DNA of 64,000 bases from Poriferisulfidus sp965221375. GTDB taxonomy: Bacteria > Pseudomonadota > Gammaproteobacteria > Poriferisulfidales > Poriferisulfidaceae. Position 1 is the first letter of the stretch, and the number at the start of each line of letters is the position of its first letter. Both the position numbers and the translations under genes were made by a program. Location: the NCBI GenBank assembly GCA_965221375.1, contig OZ244883.1:1302001-1366000 (forward strand), given 5' to 3'. The notes under the pieces are model-generated. The model had not been told where the DNA came from and did no database searches. It worked only from the letters and a program-made list of their open reading frames with translations. This document shows, one piece after another, positions 27,113 through 35,789 of the stretch.

Positions 27113-27949
27113 ATGCGCCTGACCTCGCAAGCGTTTCGCGACCTGCCTCATAAGGCCGTCACCCTGCTCGGCATGTCCGGAGTGGGCAAAACGCGCCTGT
27201 CCAACCGGCTGGACAAGCAGCAGTGGTTCCATTACTCCGGCGACTATCGGATTGGGACCCGCTACCTGAGCGAAAACATTCTGGACAACCTCAAACAGCA
27301 GATGATGGAGGTGCCTTTTCTCGCTAATTTGCTGCGCTCCGACTCCATCTATATCTGCAACAACATTACGGTCGACAATCTGGAACCCGTCTCCACTTTC
27401 CTGGGCAAACCCAACCAGGACGGCTTGACGCTCGACGAGTTTCGACGCCGCCTGCAGCTGCATCACGATGCGGAAATCAAAGCCATGCGGGATGTGCCGG
27501 ATTTCATCCGCAAAGGACAGGAAGTTTATGGCTATCCGCACTTCGTCAACGACGCCGGCGGCAGTCTCTGTGAACTGAAAGACCGCAGTGTGTTTGAACT
27601 GCTCGCCGAGCATACGTTAATTCTTTATATTCACGCGGACACCCAGCATATTGAGGAACTTTGTACCCGCCAGGCCGAAAGCCCGAAGCCTCTGTACTAT
27701 CCAGACAAGTTTCTGGACCAGGCCTTGAGTGATTTCTGTCAGGAGCACCGTGTTCAACAGTACGAGGATATTGATGCCGACGACTTCACCCGCTGGGCAT
27801 TCCCGCGTTTGCTGAACGACCGCCTGGAGCGTTATCAGGCGATTGCCGAGCAGTACGGCTACACCGTCAGTATGGATGAAGTCGAGCAGGTCGAAAATGC
27901 GGATGGCTTCGTCGATCTGGTCGCGCGCGCCATCGACCGCACCCCCTGA
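27113..27949 (+). CDS. P-loop ATPase/kinase-like protein, function unknown
   Basis: A 278-aa cytosolic protein with a Walker A motif GMSGVGKTRLS at residues about 20-30. The following YSGDYRIGTRYL and a mid-protein ICNNITVDNLEP resemble nucleotide-kinase-like folds, but I cannot assign a substrate. The C-terminal half is rich in acidic and aromatic residues (QYEDIDADDFTRWAFPRLL). It sits between an aldehyde dehydrogenase and metA, 7 bp before the latter, so an operon is likely. Related ATPase annotations exist in proteobacteria without known function, as far as I recall. Confidence 0.75.
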   Translation: MRLTSQAFRDLPHKAVTLLGMSGVGKTRLSNRLDKQQWFHYSGDYRIGTRYLSENILDNLKQQMMEVPFLANLLRSDSIYICNNITVDNLEPVSTFLGKPNQDGLTLDEFRRRLQLHHDAEIKAMRDVPDFIRKGQEVYGYPHFVNDAGGSLCELKDRSVFELLAEHTLILYIHADTQHIEELCTRQAESPKPLYYPDKFLDQALSDFCQEHRVQQYEDIDADDFTRWAFPRLLNDRLERYQAIAEQYGYTVSMDEVEQVENADGFVDLVARAIDRTP

Positions 27950-27956
27950 AATCCCC

Positions 27957-28940
27957 ATGCCGTTGTTGCGCCAACAAGACTGGCCGAGTCTTGACCGCGT
28001 CGCACAACAGGGTGCGCGCGTAATCGATCAAATCCCCTCCGACACCCCCTCACTTCATATCGGCCTGCTCAACATGATGCCGGACCGGGCCCTGGCCGCC
28101 ACGGAACGGCAGTTTCTGCACCTGCTCGACAGTCACGATACCTGCGTCTGCGTCGTGCATCGATTCTGCATCGACGGCGTTCCCCGCGAAACCGAAGGAC
28201 ACGCTTATCTCCAGCAGCATTACCAGGACTGCTCGGCGATTGCTCAGACAGAACTGGATGCGCTGATCATCACCGGCGCCAACGTCACCCAGCCGCATTT
28301 GGCGCAAGAGCCGTTTTGGGACGCACTGGAGACCGTCCTGCGCCAATCCGACCAGCGCCTATTGCCGGTGGTGTGCTCCTGCCTTGCGGCCCATGCCAGT
28401 GCGCAAATCTTCCATGACATTAAACGTCGTCATCTGCCGGCCAAACGCTGGGGAATTTTTACCCATGAAGTGCGTGCTCCCCATCACCCGCTGACTGCCG
28501 GCCTGCCCCAGTCTTTCGAGATGCCCCATTCCCGTTTCAATGATATTTCGGAACAGGAACTGTGCGCCCATGATGTGGAAGTACTGATTACAGGACCCGA
28601 GGCTGGAGTACAGATGGCGGTCGAGCCGGATGGTCGGCGCATTTATTTCCAGGGACACCCCGAATATGAAGCCATCAGCCTATTGAAGGAATACAAGCGT
28701 GAGGTGTGGCGCTACTTGAGCGACGAGCGTCCGGATTACCCCCCGGTGCCTGAGCACGCATTCTCCGACCATGCCCTGCAATCGGCCCAAAGTTTTCAGC
28801 AATGGGCCCAATCGCAGGCACGCAGTGAAACCTTAATTGAAAAATTTCCGGAAGCCGAGATGACGGGAGACATGCGGCACTCCTGGAAACAAGTCTCCCG
28901 GCAATTATTCAACAACTGGCTGGAACACTTGCGCTCATAA
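27957..28940 (+). CDS. metA: MetA-type homoserine O-acyltransferase
   Basis: Class I glutamine-amidotransferase-like enzyme that acylates homoserine (succinyl or acetyl group) to enter methionine synthesis. The 327-aa protein has GLLNMMPDRALAATERQF, the nucleophile region CSCLAAHAS, WGIFTHEV, and the His/Glu pair in FQGHPEYE. The ATG at 27957 is chosen because it follows the previous stop by 7 bp and gives the conserved MPLLRQQ start. At the position that distinguishes acetyl (Glu) from succinyl (Gly) users in characterised MetA proteins, the sequence reads TGANVTQ, giving Thr, so donor preference is unclear. The 3' gap to yggT shows no strong terminator. Confidence 0.9.
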   Translation: MPLLRQQDWPSLDRVAQQGARVIDQIPSDTPSLHIGLLNMMPDRALAATERQFLHLLDSHDTCVCVVHRFCIDGVPRETEGHAYLQQHYQDCSAIAQTELDALIITGANVTQPHLAQEPFWDALETVLRQSDQRLLPVVCSCLAAHASAQIFHDIKRRHLPAKRWGIFTHEVRAPHHPLTAGLPQSFEMPHSRFNDISEQELCAHDVEVLITGPEAGVQMAVEPDGRRIYFQGHPEYEAISLLKEYKREVWRYLSDERPDYPPVPEHAFSDHALQSAQSFQQWAQSQARSETLIEKFPEAEMTGDMRHSWKQVSRQLFNNWLEHLRS

Positions 28941-29019
28941 AAACGCCACACTCCCCAGTGAGAGATGTGACACGCACAAGCGGTCAAAAAATATCTTCAA
29001 ACCCGACCTGATAGCGCCG

Positions 29020-29574
29020 TCACCACATTCTCCAAAGCACCATCACCACTTGATTCAGCAAGGACTGCGCCACAAAGATTCCAATCAGCGCCACCATCGG
29101 TGAAAAATCAAACATGCCGACCGCCGGCAAGGTGCTGCGAATCCGTAACAGCAGCGGTTCGGTGATACTCCGCACCAGACGGAGCAAATGAGGAAACGGC
29201 GCCGAGCCCATGCTCACCTGCACCCAACTGGCAATGACGGAGATAAACAGCGCCACCACATAGACATTCAAGGTTTTCGAGACGATGTCCGCAAACCCCA
29301 TCACCCCCATCATTACCCAGGGGACATCACCACGCATGAAACCGCCGACATAAAAGATAGCCAAGCTCAGCAACCAAGCGACAAGAATTAAAGAGAGGTC
29401 CACCCCGCGAATACGCGGCACGAAACGCTGCGCCAGCAAATACAGCGGATCAGTCAAACGCACCAGAACCTGCGACAGCGGATTATAAAAATCCGCGCGG
29501 TTGATCTGCAGCAGGAACCGCACAATCACCACGTAAAGATACGCGGTCAGCAATAACAGAAACCACCCGGTCAT
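29020..29574 (-). CDS. yggT: YggT family membrane protein
   Basis: A 184-aa inner-membrane protein with two YggT modules, each two hydrophobic helices (LLLLTAYLYVVIVRFLLQ and LILVAWLLSLAIFYVGG; then VVALFISVIASWVQV and MVALIGIFVAQSLL). The family has links to osmotic tolerance and cell division but no firm biochemical role. It lies 1 bp after proC, in the common order yggS-proC-yggT, and is the last gene of that operon, convergent with metA. Confidence 0.92.
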   Translation of the reverse strand: MTGWFLLLLTAYLYVVIVRFLLQINRADFYNPLSQVLVRLTDPLYLLAQRFVPRIRGVDLSLILVAWLLSLAIFYVGGFMRGDVPWVMMGVMGFADIVSKTLNVYVVALFISVIASWVQVSMGSAPFPHLLRLVRSITEPLLLRIRSTLPAVGMFDFSPMVALIGIFVAQSLLNQVVMVLWRMW

Positions 29575-29575
29575 C

Positions 29576-30415
29576 TCAGGCCCGACTGCTTTCGTCGCCC
29601 AACTCCTCGGAACGTTGCCGGGCCGCTTCCAGGGCCTGCATCATCAGATCCTGAAATCTGCCTTCGTCCAACACCGCCATCGCCGCTGCCGTCGTGCCGC
29701 CTTTGGAGGTCACTTTGTCACGAAGTTCCTGCAGGGAATCCTCCGATTCCTGGGCCAACCTCTGCGCCCCGAACGCCGTCTGCAACACTAACGTGCGCGC
29801 CTGTTGTTCGCTCAATCCCATCTTGCAGGCGCCCTCCATCATCGCCTGCATAAACGCAAAGAAATAAGCAGGCCCGCTCCCCGAGACTGCGGTGACTGCA
29901 TCCATGAGTGTCTCCTCCTCCACCCATAAGGTCTCACCCAACCCCTGCATGATTTTTTCGGCCAGCAGACATTGTGCGTCCGACACCTCGTCCTGCGCGT
30001 ACAACACACTCATGCCGGCCCCGACCAATGCCGGAGTATTCGGCATGACCCGCACGACCGGGCAGTGGCCGCCAGTCCACCGCGCTAAATCCTCGCTGCG
30101 CACCCCCGCCGCAATCGAAATCAGCAAGGGATGTTCCTGCACCATCCAGGGGGCCAGATCGGTCGCCGTGGCCGGCAAGCCGCCGGGCTTGACCGCAAAC
30201 AGCACCACGTCAGGCTCCACTTTGGCATAGGCCAGCGTGTTGTCGTAATACAGGCGCTTCAACTGAAACTGGTGTTGTAAAAGCGCATGGGTAGACGGGT
30301 CCGGGTCCGAGACGCCAATCCGTGCGGCATCCCAGCCATTGTTCAGCAATCCTCCGACCAGCGCACGCCCCATGTTGCCGCCGCCAATCAACAAAATGCG
30401 CGGGGTCTCAGACAT
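29576..30415 (-). CDS. proC: Pyrroline-5-carboxylate reductase
   Basis: Catalyses the last step of proline synthesis, NAD(P)H reduction of pyrroline-5-carboxylate, in the cytosol. The 279-aa protein has an N-terminal Rossmann motif (LLIGGGNMGRALVGGLL), the VVRVMPNTPALVGAG segment, and the C-terminal dimer/active-site signature (AVSGSGPAYFF, then VTSKGGTTAAAM). It overlaps yggS by 8 nt and yggT follows after 1 nt, so translation is tightly coupled. Confidence 0.97.
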   Translation of the reverse strand: MSETPRILLIGGGNMGRALVGGLLNNGWDAARIGVSDPDPSTHALLQHQFQLKRLYYDNTLAYAKVEPDVVLFAVKPGGLPATATDLAPWMVQEHPLLISIAAGVRSEDLARWTGGHCPVVRVMPNTPALVGAGMSVLYAQDEVSDAQCLLAEKIMQGLGETLWVEEETLMDAVTAVSGSGPAYFFAFMQAMMEGACKMGLSEQQARTLVLQTAFGAQRLAQESEDSLQELRDKVTSKGGTTAAAMAVLDEGRFQDLMMQALEAARQRSEELGDESSRA

Positions 30416-31115
30416 GTGCCTCCTCCTTCACCGGGCGCGGTCCGAACAAGTCCGTGCCGATACGAATCCATGTTGCGCCTTCGGCGATGGCCGCTTCAAA
30501 ATCACCGCTCATCCCCATCGACAACTCCGACAAGCCAAACCCACTGTCATTTAATCGCTCTTGGCACGCACGCAATTTGGCAAATTGCGCTCGCTGCGCT
30601 TCGTAGGTATCCACTGGCGCCGGAATGGTCATCAGACCACACACCCGCAGCCGGTCAAACGCCTTGAATTCCTGCAGAAAGGATTCGACAGCCTCAAGCT
30701 CAATGCCGGATTTTGAAACTTCTCCGCCAATGCGTACCTGTACGAATACCGACAGCTTGGGGCGTTCGGGTGCACGCGCCTCATGAAGTCTGCGGGCAAT
30801 CTCCAAACGGTCCACACTATGAACCCAATCAAAGCGATGCGCGACTTCTTTGGTCTTGCGGCTTTGAATGGGACCGATGAAATGCCAGCGCAGATTCCAC
30901 TGCGACAACGCTTGCATTTTCTGCAAAGCCGGCTGCAGATGATTTTCACCAAAATCGCAAACCCCCAGTTGTGCCGCCTCTTGCATTAACGCCACATCCT
31001 GTTGCTTGCTCACTGCCAGCAGGCGCACGCTTTCGGGGGCACGGCCCCCGCGGCGTTCCGCCTCGCGGATGCGCAGACGCAAGGATTTTAGCCGTTCGGC
31101 CAGTGAATTTTCCAT
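30408..31115 (-). CDS. yggS: PLP homeostasis protein YggS/PLPHP
   Basis: A 235-aa single-domain alanine-racemase-fold protein that binds pyridoxal phosphate and buffers PLP supply; no enzyme activity is known. The PLP lysine lies in LLAVSKQQD (about residue 36). Other signatures are FGENHLQPALQK, WHFIGPIQSRKTK, HSVDRLE, LSMGMSGDFEAAI and IRIGTDLFGPR. It heads the yggS-proC-yggT operon, and the ATG at 31115 gives the standard N-terminus. The pyrK stop lies only 26 bp upstream, so the operon may continue from the pyrimidine genes. Confidence 0.96.
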   Translation of the reverse strand: MENSLAERLKSLRLRIREAERRGGRAPESVRLLAVSKQQDVALMQEAAQLGVCDFGENHLQPALQKMQALSQWNLRWHFIGPIQSRKTKEVAHRFDWVHSVDRLEIARRLHEARAPERPKLSVFVQVRIGGEVSKSGIELEAVESFLQEFKAFDRLRVCGLMTIPAPVDTYEAQRAQFAKLRACQERLNDSGFGLSELSMGMSGDFEAAIAEGATWIRIGTDLFGPRPVKEEAHV

Positions 31116-31140
31116 GCAAACGCATTATAGAGACCGACCG

Positions 31141-32010
31141 TCAAGCATAAAAAACCGATTTTGCTTCAAATACCGGCCCATCCACGCAAACCCGCTTCAT
31201 AGTCAATCCCTGCGGCCCCATAACGGGCAAGGTGCAGCCTGCACAGCCTCCGACGGCACACGCCATGTACTCTTCCACGCACACCTGACAGGGCAAGTCA
31301 AAATCTTTTGCCAGACGGGCAACGGCCTTGAGCATCGGCATCGGTCCACACGCATACACCGCCACGCGGGCCCGCAATGCGTCCGTTTGAGCTTCCAACC
31401 AAAGACGTGCCAAAGCGTCCACATAACCGTTGTGACAACCGGGATAGCCCTGTAACGAGCACAGCCGCGAGGCCACCTCCCAGTCCTCCAGCAAACCCAT
31501 CCCTGCAATCACCTCTTCGGGCACCCCCGGAATACGAATGGTCGAGGGGCGGCTGGGGAAAGGAAAAGGCACTTCCGAACCCATAATCACAAAAGGTTGG
31601 GCTTGATGTTTGATTTCGCGGGCCAAAAACAAAATCGGAGGAATGCCCACACCGCCGCCGATCAGCAGCGGTCGGTCATGAGTCGGATCATAATCAAAGC
31701 CTCGGCCGATGGGACCGAGCACCGGGCGCGTTTGCCCTTCCTGAAGACGCGCCAGAGTCGCCGTGCCTTTGCCCACAACTTTGTACAGCACTTCAATCGT
31801 GCCGGACTCGCGATCACACCACAAAATCGAAAACGGTCGCCGTAAACTGCGGCATTCCTGATTCAGCGCCACATGCACAAAACTGCCTGGGGTTGCACTG
31901 GCCGCAATCTCCGGGGCCTCCACCGTCAGGACATGCTGGTCCGCCTCCAGGTGACGCACCTGCACGATGGGTGCCTGCAGGCTGTAGATCACATTGCGCG
32001 ATTCACGCAT
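31141..32010 (-). CDS. pyrK: Dihydroorotate dehydrogenase electron-transfer subunit-like flavoprotein
   Basis: A 289-aa ferredoxin-reductase-type protein: FAD-binding barrel (RRPFSILW), NAD-binding Rossmann segment (LLIGGGVGIPPILFLA), and a C-terminal [2Fe-2S] motif with four cysteines (CQVCVEEYMACAVGGCAGC, then RVCVDGP). In class 1B systems PyrK passes electrons between dihydroorotate dehydrogenase and NAD. No pyrD gene is adjacent; instead it overlaps the stop of the degenerate dihydroorotase gene by 1 nt. Its electron partner here is unknown. Confidence 0.9.
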   Translation of the reverse strand: MRESRNVIYSLQAPIVQVRHLEADQHVLTVEAPEIAASATPGSFVHVALNQECRSLRRPFSILWCDRESGTIEVLYKVVGKGTATLARLQEGQTRPVLGPIGRGFDYDPTHDRPLLIGGGVGIPPILFLAREIKHQAQPFVIMGSEVPFPFPSRPSTIRIPGVPEEVIAGMGLLEDWEVASRLCSLQGYPGCHNGYVDALARLWLEAQTDALRARVAVYACGPMPMLKAVARLAKDFDLPCQVCVEEYMACAVGGCAGCTLPVMGPQGLTMKRVCVDGPVFEAKSVFYA

Positions 32011-33290
32011 CAGTCCGGAGAGTATTCATACACGATGCGACCGCCGCAGAGGGTCATTTCAACCCGATCCTGCAATTGCCAACCTGCGTAAGGTGTGTTC
32101 CTTCCCGCACTCAGCATGGCATCGCTGTCGAACCGCCACGGCGCATTCAAACGAAGCACGCACAAATCCGCCGCCGCACCCACTTCCAAGGTCGCCGTGC
32201 GGCCCAAAATCTTCGCCGGCCCTGCCGTCAATCGCTCCACCGCGATTTGCCGCGTCAACACCTCCTCGGACACCAGGGTCATTGTCAATGGCACCAGAGT
32301 CTCAATGCCGGAAACGCCCGGGCGCGTGGCCGCAAACGGCGCCGCCTTGGAATCCGGATCCAGAGGCTGGTGGTCGGAACAAATGGTATTGATCACTCCG
32401 TCTCGAACCGCTTCACGCAACCGATCCCGATCTCTTGCGGTGCGCAAGGGCGGTCGCACGTGGGCATTCACATTGAAGTCATCCACCGCCTCTTCCGTCA
32501 AAAGCAACTGATGAATGGCCACATCCGCCGTCACCGGCAAATCGGAGCGGTGGCAAATTTCCAACATGTCCACCGCCGCCTCGCACGACAGACGGCAAAA
32601 ATGCACATGCGCCCCGGTATCCTGCACCAGCGCCATCATCTGCGCCAACGCCGCTGTCTCCGCCGCCGGCGGAATGCCCGGCAAGCCCAAGCGCGACGCA
32701 TACTCGCCTTCATGCACACAACCTTCTCCGGCCAACGCATGATCGATTGGGTGATAAAAAAGCGTCATCCCCTGACTGGCCGCGTATTCCATGACACGAC
32801 GCAATACCAGCAGGTTGGCATACGGCTGCCAGCCATTGCTGATTCCCGCACAACCGGCCTCGCGCAACGCCCCCATACTGGCCAAATGCGTATCCCCCAA
32901 TCCCTGCATGGCGGCACCCAACACTTCCAGGTGCACCCAACCCGCCTGTTGCGCCTGCTCCACCAACAAATGCACCGCAGCCGGAGAATCCGGCACCGGT
33001 TCGGTCTCGGCGGTCACACAGACCGTCGTGATCCCACCTGCGGCCGCCGCACGAGTCTCGCTGGCAACACTGGCGCGTTGCTCACCCAGCGGGTTGAGAC
33101 ACACCGCCAGGTCTACGGCGCCCGGCATCACCAGACAACCTTCTGCATCAATCGTGCGCTTCGCTTCGAAGCCTTCCGGAGGGGCATCCAGGGCGACGAT
33201 TTTTCCGCCCGCGCAAAACACATCGCGCACCGTTTCCTGGCCGCTGTCCGGATCCAGTACCAAACCGTTTTGAATTGCCAAACGTGCCAT
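32010..33290 (-). CDS. pyrC: Dihydroorotase-like protein (PyrC', probably catalytically inactive)
   Basis: A 426-aa amidohydrolase-fold protein next to pyrB. Active dihydroorotases begin with a metal-binding HxH after VDLH-type strands; here the segment reads PGAVDLAVCLNPLGE, so both histidines are absent, and the carbamylated-Lys region is also altered. The late SDHQP motif is kept. Pseudomonas has a similar inactive PyrC' that is needed to assemble the pyrB ATCase holoenzyme, and the overlapping gene order (1-nt overlap with pyrB) supports that role. A separate active dihydroorotase should exist elsewhere in the genome. Confidence 0.92.
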   Translation of the reverse strand: MARLAIQNGLVLDPDSGQETVRDVFCAGGKIVALDAPPEGFEAKRTIDAEGCLVMPGAVDLAVCLNPLGEQRASVASETRAAAAGGITTVCVTAETEPVPDSPAAVHLLVEQAQQAGWVHLEVLGAAMQGLGDTHLASMGALREAGCAGISNGWQPYANLLVLRRVMEYAASQGMTLFYHPIDHALAGEGCVHEGEYASRLGLPGIPPAAETAALAQMMALVQDTGAHVHFCRLSCEAAVDMLEICHRSDLPVTADVAIHQLLLTEEAVDDFNVNAHVRPPLRTARDRDRLREAVRDGVINTICSDHQPLDPDSKAAPFAATRPGVSGIETLVPLTMTLVSEEVLTRQIAVERLTAGPAKILGRTATLEVGAAADLCVLRLNAPWRFDSDAMLSAGRNTPYAGWQLQDRVEMTLCGGRIVYEYSPD

Positions 33291-34276
33291 TACGTACCCC
33301 GGCGCATTGCCATCGACAAAATTGCCATGCGCACGGCGATGCCGTTGCGCACTTGCTGCAGAATCACCGAACGAGGTCCGTCCACCACCGCGGATTCAAT
33401 TTCCACCCCGCGATTCACCGGACCCGGATGCATCACAATGCCGTCCTTGGCCAACAAGTCCGCCCGCGCCTGCGTCAGACCGTAAAACCGGTAATATTCT
33501 TCTTCACTGGGCACAAAACTGCCGTGCATGCGTTCCTTCTGGAGACGCAACATGATGACCGCCTGCGCGCCCGTCAGCCCTTCTTCCATCGACTGCAGAG
33601 GCACCACGCCCAAATTCTGCACTTCCGGTGGCAATAGCGTGCGAGGCGCCACCACCCGAATTTCGCCGACGCGCAATGTGCGCAGCGCTTGAATCAATGA
33701 ACGTGCGACACGAGAATGCAGAATATCTCCGACGATTACCACCGACAGCGCCCCGAAGTCAGAGAAATACTGGCGCAAGGTAAACACATCCAGCATCGCC
33801 TGCGTGGGGTGCGCGTGCCGTCCGTCCCCGGCATTGATCACGCTGACATGTTCCGCCACATGACGGGCAATAAAGTGAGCCGCACCGCTTTCATTGTGGC
33901 GAACCACAAACATATCGCAATGCATCGCCTGTAAGTTCTGCAGCGTGTCCAGCAGGCTTTCCCCTTTATTGGTGGCGGACGTCGCCATGTCCAGATTCAA
34001 AACATCCGCAGACAGGCGCTTGGCCGCCAATTCAAAGGTGGTGCGGGTGCGAGTGCTGGCCTCGAAAAATAGATTCGCGATGGTTTTGCCCCGCAACAGC
34101 GGCACTTTGCGTGTCGTAGCCTTGGGTCCGGCCTGAAACGATTGCGCAACTCGCAAGATTTCTTCCAACAACTCCGCCGGCAGCCCGTCAATGGTAAGAA
34201 AATGCCGGAGATGCCCCTGGTCATCCAACTGGCATTGCGCGGCCGGCGCGGAGAAGAAAGAAGTCTGCAAGCTCAC
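33290..34276 (-). CDS. pyrB: Aspartate carbamoyltransferase catalytic subunit
   Basis: Condenses carbamoyl phosphate and aspartate, the first committed step of pyrimidine synthesis. The 328-aa protein has the carbamoyl-phosphate motif FFEASTRTRTTFE, the HPTQAMLD region, and GPVNRGVEI near the C-terminus. The N-terminal extension (about 25 aa before GHLRHFLTIDGL) resembles Pseudomonas-type ATCases, which use it for nucleotide regulation. It overlaps pyrR by 4 nt (ATGA) and pyrC' by 1 nt. Confidence 0.97.
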   Translation of the reverse strand: MSLQTSFFSAPAAQCQLDDQGHLRHFLTIDGLPAELLEEILRVAQSFQAGPKATTRKVPLLRGKTIANLFFEASTRTRTTFELAAKRLSADVLNLDMATSATNKGESLLDTLQNLQAMHCDMFVVRHNESGAAHFIARHVAEHVSVINAGDGRHAHPTQAMLDVFTLRQYFSDFGALSVVIVGDILHSRVARSLIQALRTLRVGEIRVVAPRTLLPPEVQNLGVVPLQSMEEGLTGAQAVIMLRLQKERMHGSFVPSEEEYYRFYGLTQARADLLAKDGIVMHPGPVNRGVEIESAVVDGPRSVILQQVRNGIAVRMAILSMAMRRGT

Positions 34277-34809
34277 CGGTCTGTGTTTTCCAAAAGAGAT
34301 TCGGTCGGTCGCGTAATGACCAACTCCATCGGGTCCGGACCCTGCAGCTTGACTCGATCCGACGGCCCCAATTCCAGCCGCATGCCGGCCAAGTCCGGCG
34401 CAATCGGGATTTCGCGCCCCGGACGGTCCACCAGCACGGCCAATGCCACGGAAGCCGGACGACCATATTCAAACAGTTCATTCAATGCCGCCCGAGTTGT
34501 CCGCCCGGTATAGATCACATCATCAATCAGCAAGACATCCCGGTCCTGCAAAGAGGCCGGCATGTGGACCGGTTTGAGCGGACGCACACTGGTGCGAGCC
34601 ACATCATCGCGATGATAACTGACATCCAACATGCCCAGGGGTTCAGAGACGGCGCAATGCTCGTGCAGCGCCTGCGCCACCCAGACGCCTCCCGTATGAA
34701 TCCCAACAAATACCGGCGTTGTAATACCGCGGGTCGCTAAAAAAGATTTAACTGCGTCGCCCAGGTGGGCTAGTACTGCGCCTGTTTCAATCTTTTCGTG
34801 CGACGGCAT
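34273..34809 (-). CDS. pyrR: PyrR-type regulator/uracil phosphoribosyltransferase
   Basis: A 178-aa type I phosphoribosyltransferase with the PRPP-binding signature VLLIDDVIYTGRTTRAAL. The family converts uracil plus PRPP to UMP and, in Gram-positives, binds pyr mRNA. In gammaproteobacteria it lies in front of pyrB as here, where an RNA-attenuation role is less certain. It overlaps pyrB by 4 nt and ruvX by 23 nt. No attenuator is visible because the gene is embedded in an operon. Confidence 0.95.
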   Translation of the reverse strand: MPSHEKIETGAVLAHLGDAVKSFLATRGITTPVFVGIHTGGVWVAQALHEHCAVSEPLGMLDVSYHRDDVARTSVRPLKPVHMPASLQDRDVLLIDDVIYTGRTTRAALNELFEYGRPASVALAVLVDRPGREIPIAPDLAGMRLELGPSDRVKLQGPDPMELVITRPTESLLENTDR

Positions 34810-35239
34810 CGCGCTCCGAAAGCCACGTGTTCAGAATATAAGCGGCGGCCATTTTATCAGTTTCGCCGCGCTCGATGCGTCCCCGCTCTCCGGCACGCCG
34901 CTGCGCACGTAATTCGTCTTGCGCACATGCGGACGTGTAGTCTTCATTAACTCGGTCCACCGGAAGGTGATAGCGGGTCTCCAGTTCGGTGCAGAAACGG
35001 CGCATGGTGCTTAGTAATTCCGGGGCGCTACTCGCGTGCGCCTGCGGCTCCCCCACTACCAGAAACTCCGGCTGCCAGGTGGTCATCAACTGGTCGATGG
35101 CTTCCCAATCCACCGCCCCGTTTCGCACTCGCACGACATCCACCCCATGGGCGGTCGCTGCCTCGAGAGAACCTACCGCCACACCGATACGGGCTAAACC
35201 AAAATCAAATCCCAGGACCAGACCACGAGCCTCAGGCAT
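34787..35239 (-). CDS. ruvX: Putative pre-16S rRNA nuclease/Holliday junction resolvase RuvX
   Basis: A YqgF-family RNase H-fold nuclease of about 150 aa. Its acidic residues are in LGFDFGLARIGVAVG, VNEDYTSACAQDEL and GETDKMAAAYIL. E. coli YqgF processes the 5' end of 16S rRNA precursor. I chose ATG 35239 (MPEARG) because it leads straight into the first strand; in-frame ATGs at 35251 and 35269 would add 4 or 10 residues. It overlaps yqgE by 8 nt and pyrR by 23 nt. Confidence 0.93.
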   Translation of the reverse strand: MPEARGLVLGFDFGLARIGVAVGSLEAATAHGVDVVRVRNGAVDWEAIDQLMTTWQPEFLVVGEPQAHASSAPELLSTMRRFCTELETRYHLPVDRVNEDYTSACAQDELRAQRRAGERGRIERGETDKMAAAYILNTWLSERDAVARKD

Positions 35240-35789
35240 GTCCGCTGCCATAGTACATCGCAGAAGCATCCATGCCTAATTGAGCAACCGCCGCATCCCA
35301 ACGCTTCGACGCCGGCAATTCAAACATGATCGACCTCGAAGGTTCCGCCACCCACCAAGCCCCGACTTGCATCTCCTGCTCCAGCTGTCCGGGCGACCAG
35401 CCGGCATAACCCATGGTCAGTAACAGGTCCTTCGGACCTTCCCCCGCTGCACATTTCTCCAACAGGGCGCGCGAGGCGGTCATTCGCAACGTCTCATCAA
35501 TCGCCATGCTGTCCGACAGATCCAACGCGCCCTCATAGACACCGAATCCCAAACTCGGCTGAACGGGACCTCCCAAATAAATCGGCTGAGCCAAACCTCG
35601 GTCCACCTCCGGCTTGATATCCAAATCCTCCAGCAAGTCGCGCAGGGTCATTTCCGAGGGGTGATTGACGATAAAGCCCATCGCTCCCTGGTCTTCCTTG
35701 TGCTCACACACCAAAATCAAGGACCGCTGGAAAAAGGTATCCTGCATATCGGGTGCCGCGACCAGCAATTGTCCTCGTAAATTCTTCAT
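35232..35789 (-). CDS. yqgE: YqgE (DUF179) family protein
   Basis: A 185-aa conserved protein of unknown function that is genetically linked to yqgF/ruvX in most gammaproteobacteria. Signatures are LRGQLLVAAPDM at the N-terminus, GAMGFIVNHP, PIYLGGPVQP and MGYAGWSPGQLEQE. The start is ATG 35789 (MKNLRGQ), overlapping the tonB-like stop by 4 nt; an upstream in-frame extension has no family support. Confidence 0.95.
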   Translation of the reverse strand: MKNLRGQLLVAAPDMQDTFFQRSLILVCEHKEDQGAMGFIVNHPSEMTLRDLLEDLDIKPEVDRGLAQPIYLGGPVQPSLGFGVYEGALDLSDSMAIDETLRMTASRALLEKCAAGEGPKDLLLTMGYAGWSPGQLEQEMQVGAWWVAEPSRSIMFELPASKRWDAAVAQLGMDASAMYYGSGHA

